Shown here: positions 1-15,809 of the stretch, piece after piece
Layout: each line of letters opens with the position of its first letter
How positions within the stretch are numbered: position 1 is the stretch's first letter
Origin: Zygnema cylindricum
Lineage: Eukaryota; Streptophyta; Zygnematophyceae; Zygnematales; Zygnemataceae
Length of the DNA stretch: 15,809 bases
Assembly: GCA_037447655.1 (NCBI GenBank)
Contig: JBBHKE010001954.1
Span: 126,001 to 141,809, forward strand
Direction: 5' to 3'
Position numbers and translations under genes: made by a program
Notes under the pieces: model-generated
Told to the model about the DNA's origin: nothing
Seen by the model: only the letters and a program-made list of their open reading frames with translations
Database searches by the model: none

Positions 1-110
1 GGAATACACATTTTTCAAGTGGGTTTTTTTTAATGTTTTTACTTATTTTTAACCAGTGCATGCACCAAAAACTGAATACATAGAATCAAAAATTGGCAAA
101 AAGTCAATAC
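1..110 (-). other. Start of the next intron of the CHD-type gene
   Basis: The twelfth remodeller exon ends at 111 in phase 1 and is followed on the minus strand by a good donor (GTATTGAC). The remaining 110 bases are AT-rich with no convincing acceptor, so the intron runs off the left edge and the C-terminal coding part is outside the window. Confidence 0.7.
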
Positions 111-4360
<4,250 letters not shown>

Positions 4361-4667
4361 CTGGTCCCAGCAAGATATTCTAATGAATAAATAATAAATG
4401 AAAACAAAGTTCCCCTTTTTTTTCGATTCTTCTTGTTTCTCTCTCTGTTTTGCTTTCGCTAGTTTTGCTACTTTCTTTTGTGATTTCTGTAATAGAGATA
4501 AAAAGGTGCGGTTTTTCCTCCTTTCATTTTTTTGGTTGCCAACATGTTTTGATACTGGCTCCCGTTTTTTTTATTTTAAAACGTTGTTTATGCAAAGATA
4601 AAAACACACTATTTTCACATATTTTTGTTTATCTGTTTTTGCATTTGAAGATTCCACTTATATCTGC

Positions 4668-4690
4668 CCATTTACACCCATTTACACCCC
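4668..4690. repeat. Tandem pair of CCCATTTACA upstream of phosphoglucomutase
   Basis: Two adjacent copies of a 10-bp unit followed by CCC, about 75-100 bp before the start codon. Its position could suit a promoter or leader element, but the sequence shows no known factor site and it may be a minor slippage product. Confidence 0.6.
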
Positions 4691-4695
4691 TCCTA

Positions 4696-4729
4696 TCTGA
4701 CTTCTTGCCTCATTTTTGTCGCTTTGCAG
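4696..4729 (+). promoter_or_regulatory. Candidate 3' splice acceptor in the phosphoglucomutase leader
   Basis: A branch-point-like CTGAC at 4696-4700 is followed by a pyrimidine-rich run and GCTTTGCAG ending at 4729. It looks at least as good as the coding-region acceptors of this gene. If used, the last leader exon would be 36 nt before the ATG at 4766. It could serve a conventional 5'-leader intron or a trans-spliced leader; the sequence alone cannot say which. Confidence 0.45.
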
Positions 4730-4765
4730 TAAAACTTCTCTTCACATCGTGTCCGACGTGTGAAG

Positions 4766-15686
<10,921 letters not shown>

Positions 15687-15692
15687 GTAAAA

Positions 15693-15809
<117 letters not shown>

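Larger units (their letters stand above)
4361..4765. other. Interval between the divergent genes: CHD-type intron end and phosphoglucomutase leader
   Basis: This T-rich interval separates the DEAH exon from the phosphoglucomutase ATG. On the minus strand, the part next to 4360 is a splice acceptor region, so it belongs to a remodeller intron. Neither strand carries remodeller motif I or chromodomain coding sequence here. On the plus strand it must hold the phosphoglucomutase 5' leader and perhaps its promoter; I see no clear TATA element. It includes a tandem CCCATTTACA pair and an acceptor-like site, both listed separately. Confidence 0.6.

Overview
This window is nuclear DNA from an intron-rich eukaryote. 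Every junction in both genes fits GT-AG splicing, the coding exons are short and phase-consistent, and the introns are T-rich and full of pyrimidine-rich low-complexity tracts. I cannot name the organism. The phosphoglucomutase reads more like the plant/algal cytosolic type than the animal PGM1 I remember, so an alga or other protist is my best guess (weak inference).

Left part, minus strand (111-4360): twelve consecutive exons of a SNF2-superfamily chromatin remodeller of the CHD type, encoding about 559 residues. They run from helicase motif II (DEAH) through motif VI, the post-helicase linker, an acidic stretch and the start of a possible SANT-like segment. The gene continues past the left edge. 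Its N-terminal half (chromodomains, Walker A/motif I) is not visible upstream, because only about 400 bp separate the first recognised exon from the next gene.

Right part, plus strand (4766-15686 and beyond): seventeen exons of a cytosolic-type phosphoglucomutase. They cover about 560 of an expected ~580 residues and include all four active-site loops. The last short exon lies beyond the right edge. The enzyme interconverts glucose-1-phosphate and glucose-6-phosphate, linking glycolysis to polysaccharide and UDP-glucose synthesis.

The two genes lie head to head and share no obvious function. Either the phosphoglucomutase gene sits inside a large intron of the remodeller gene on the opposite strand, or the remodeller gene is 5'-truncated here, or the assembly joins unrelated pieces.

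I see no new multi-gene system. The most distinctive features are in the phosphoglucomutase introns. A roughly 54-bp tandem array in intron 10 is built from copies of the preceding exon end plus its 5' splice site. Long CT tracts begin just downstream of several donor sites, and one intron has a GA-rich block of opposite polarity. Near the 5' end there is a probable untranslated-leader splice acceptor and a set of competing inverted repeats around the start codon.
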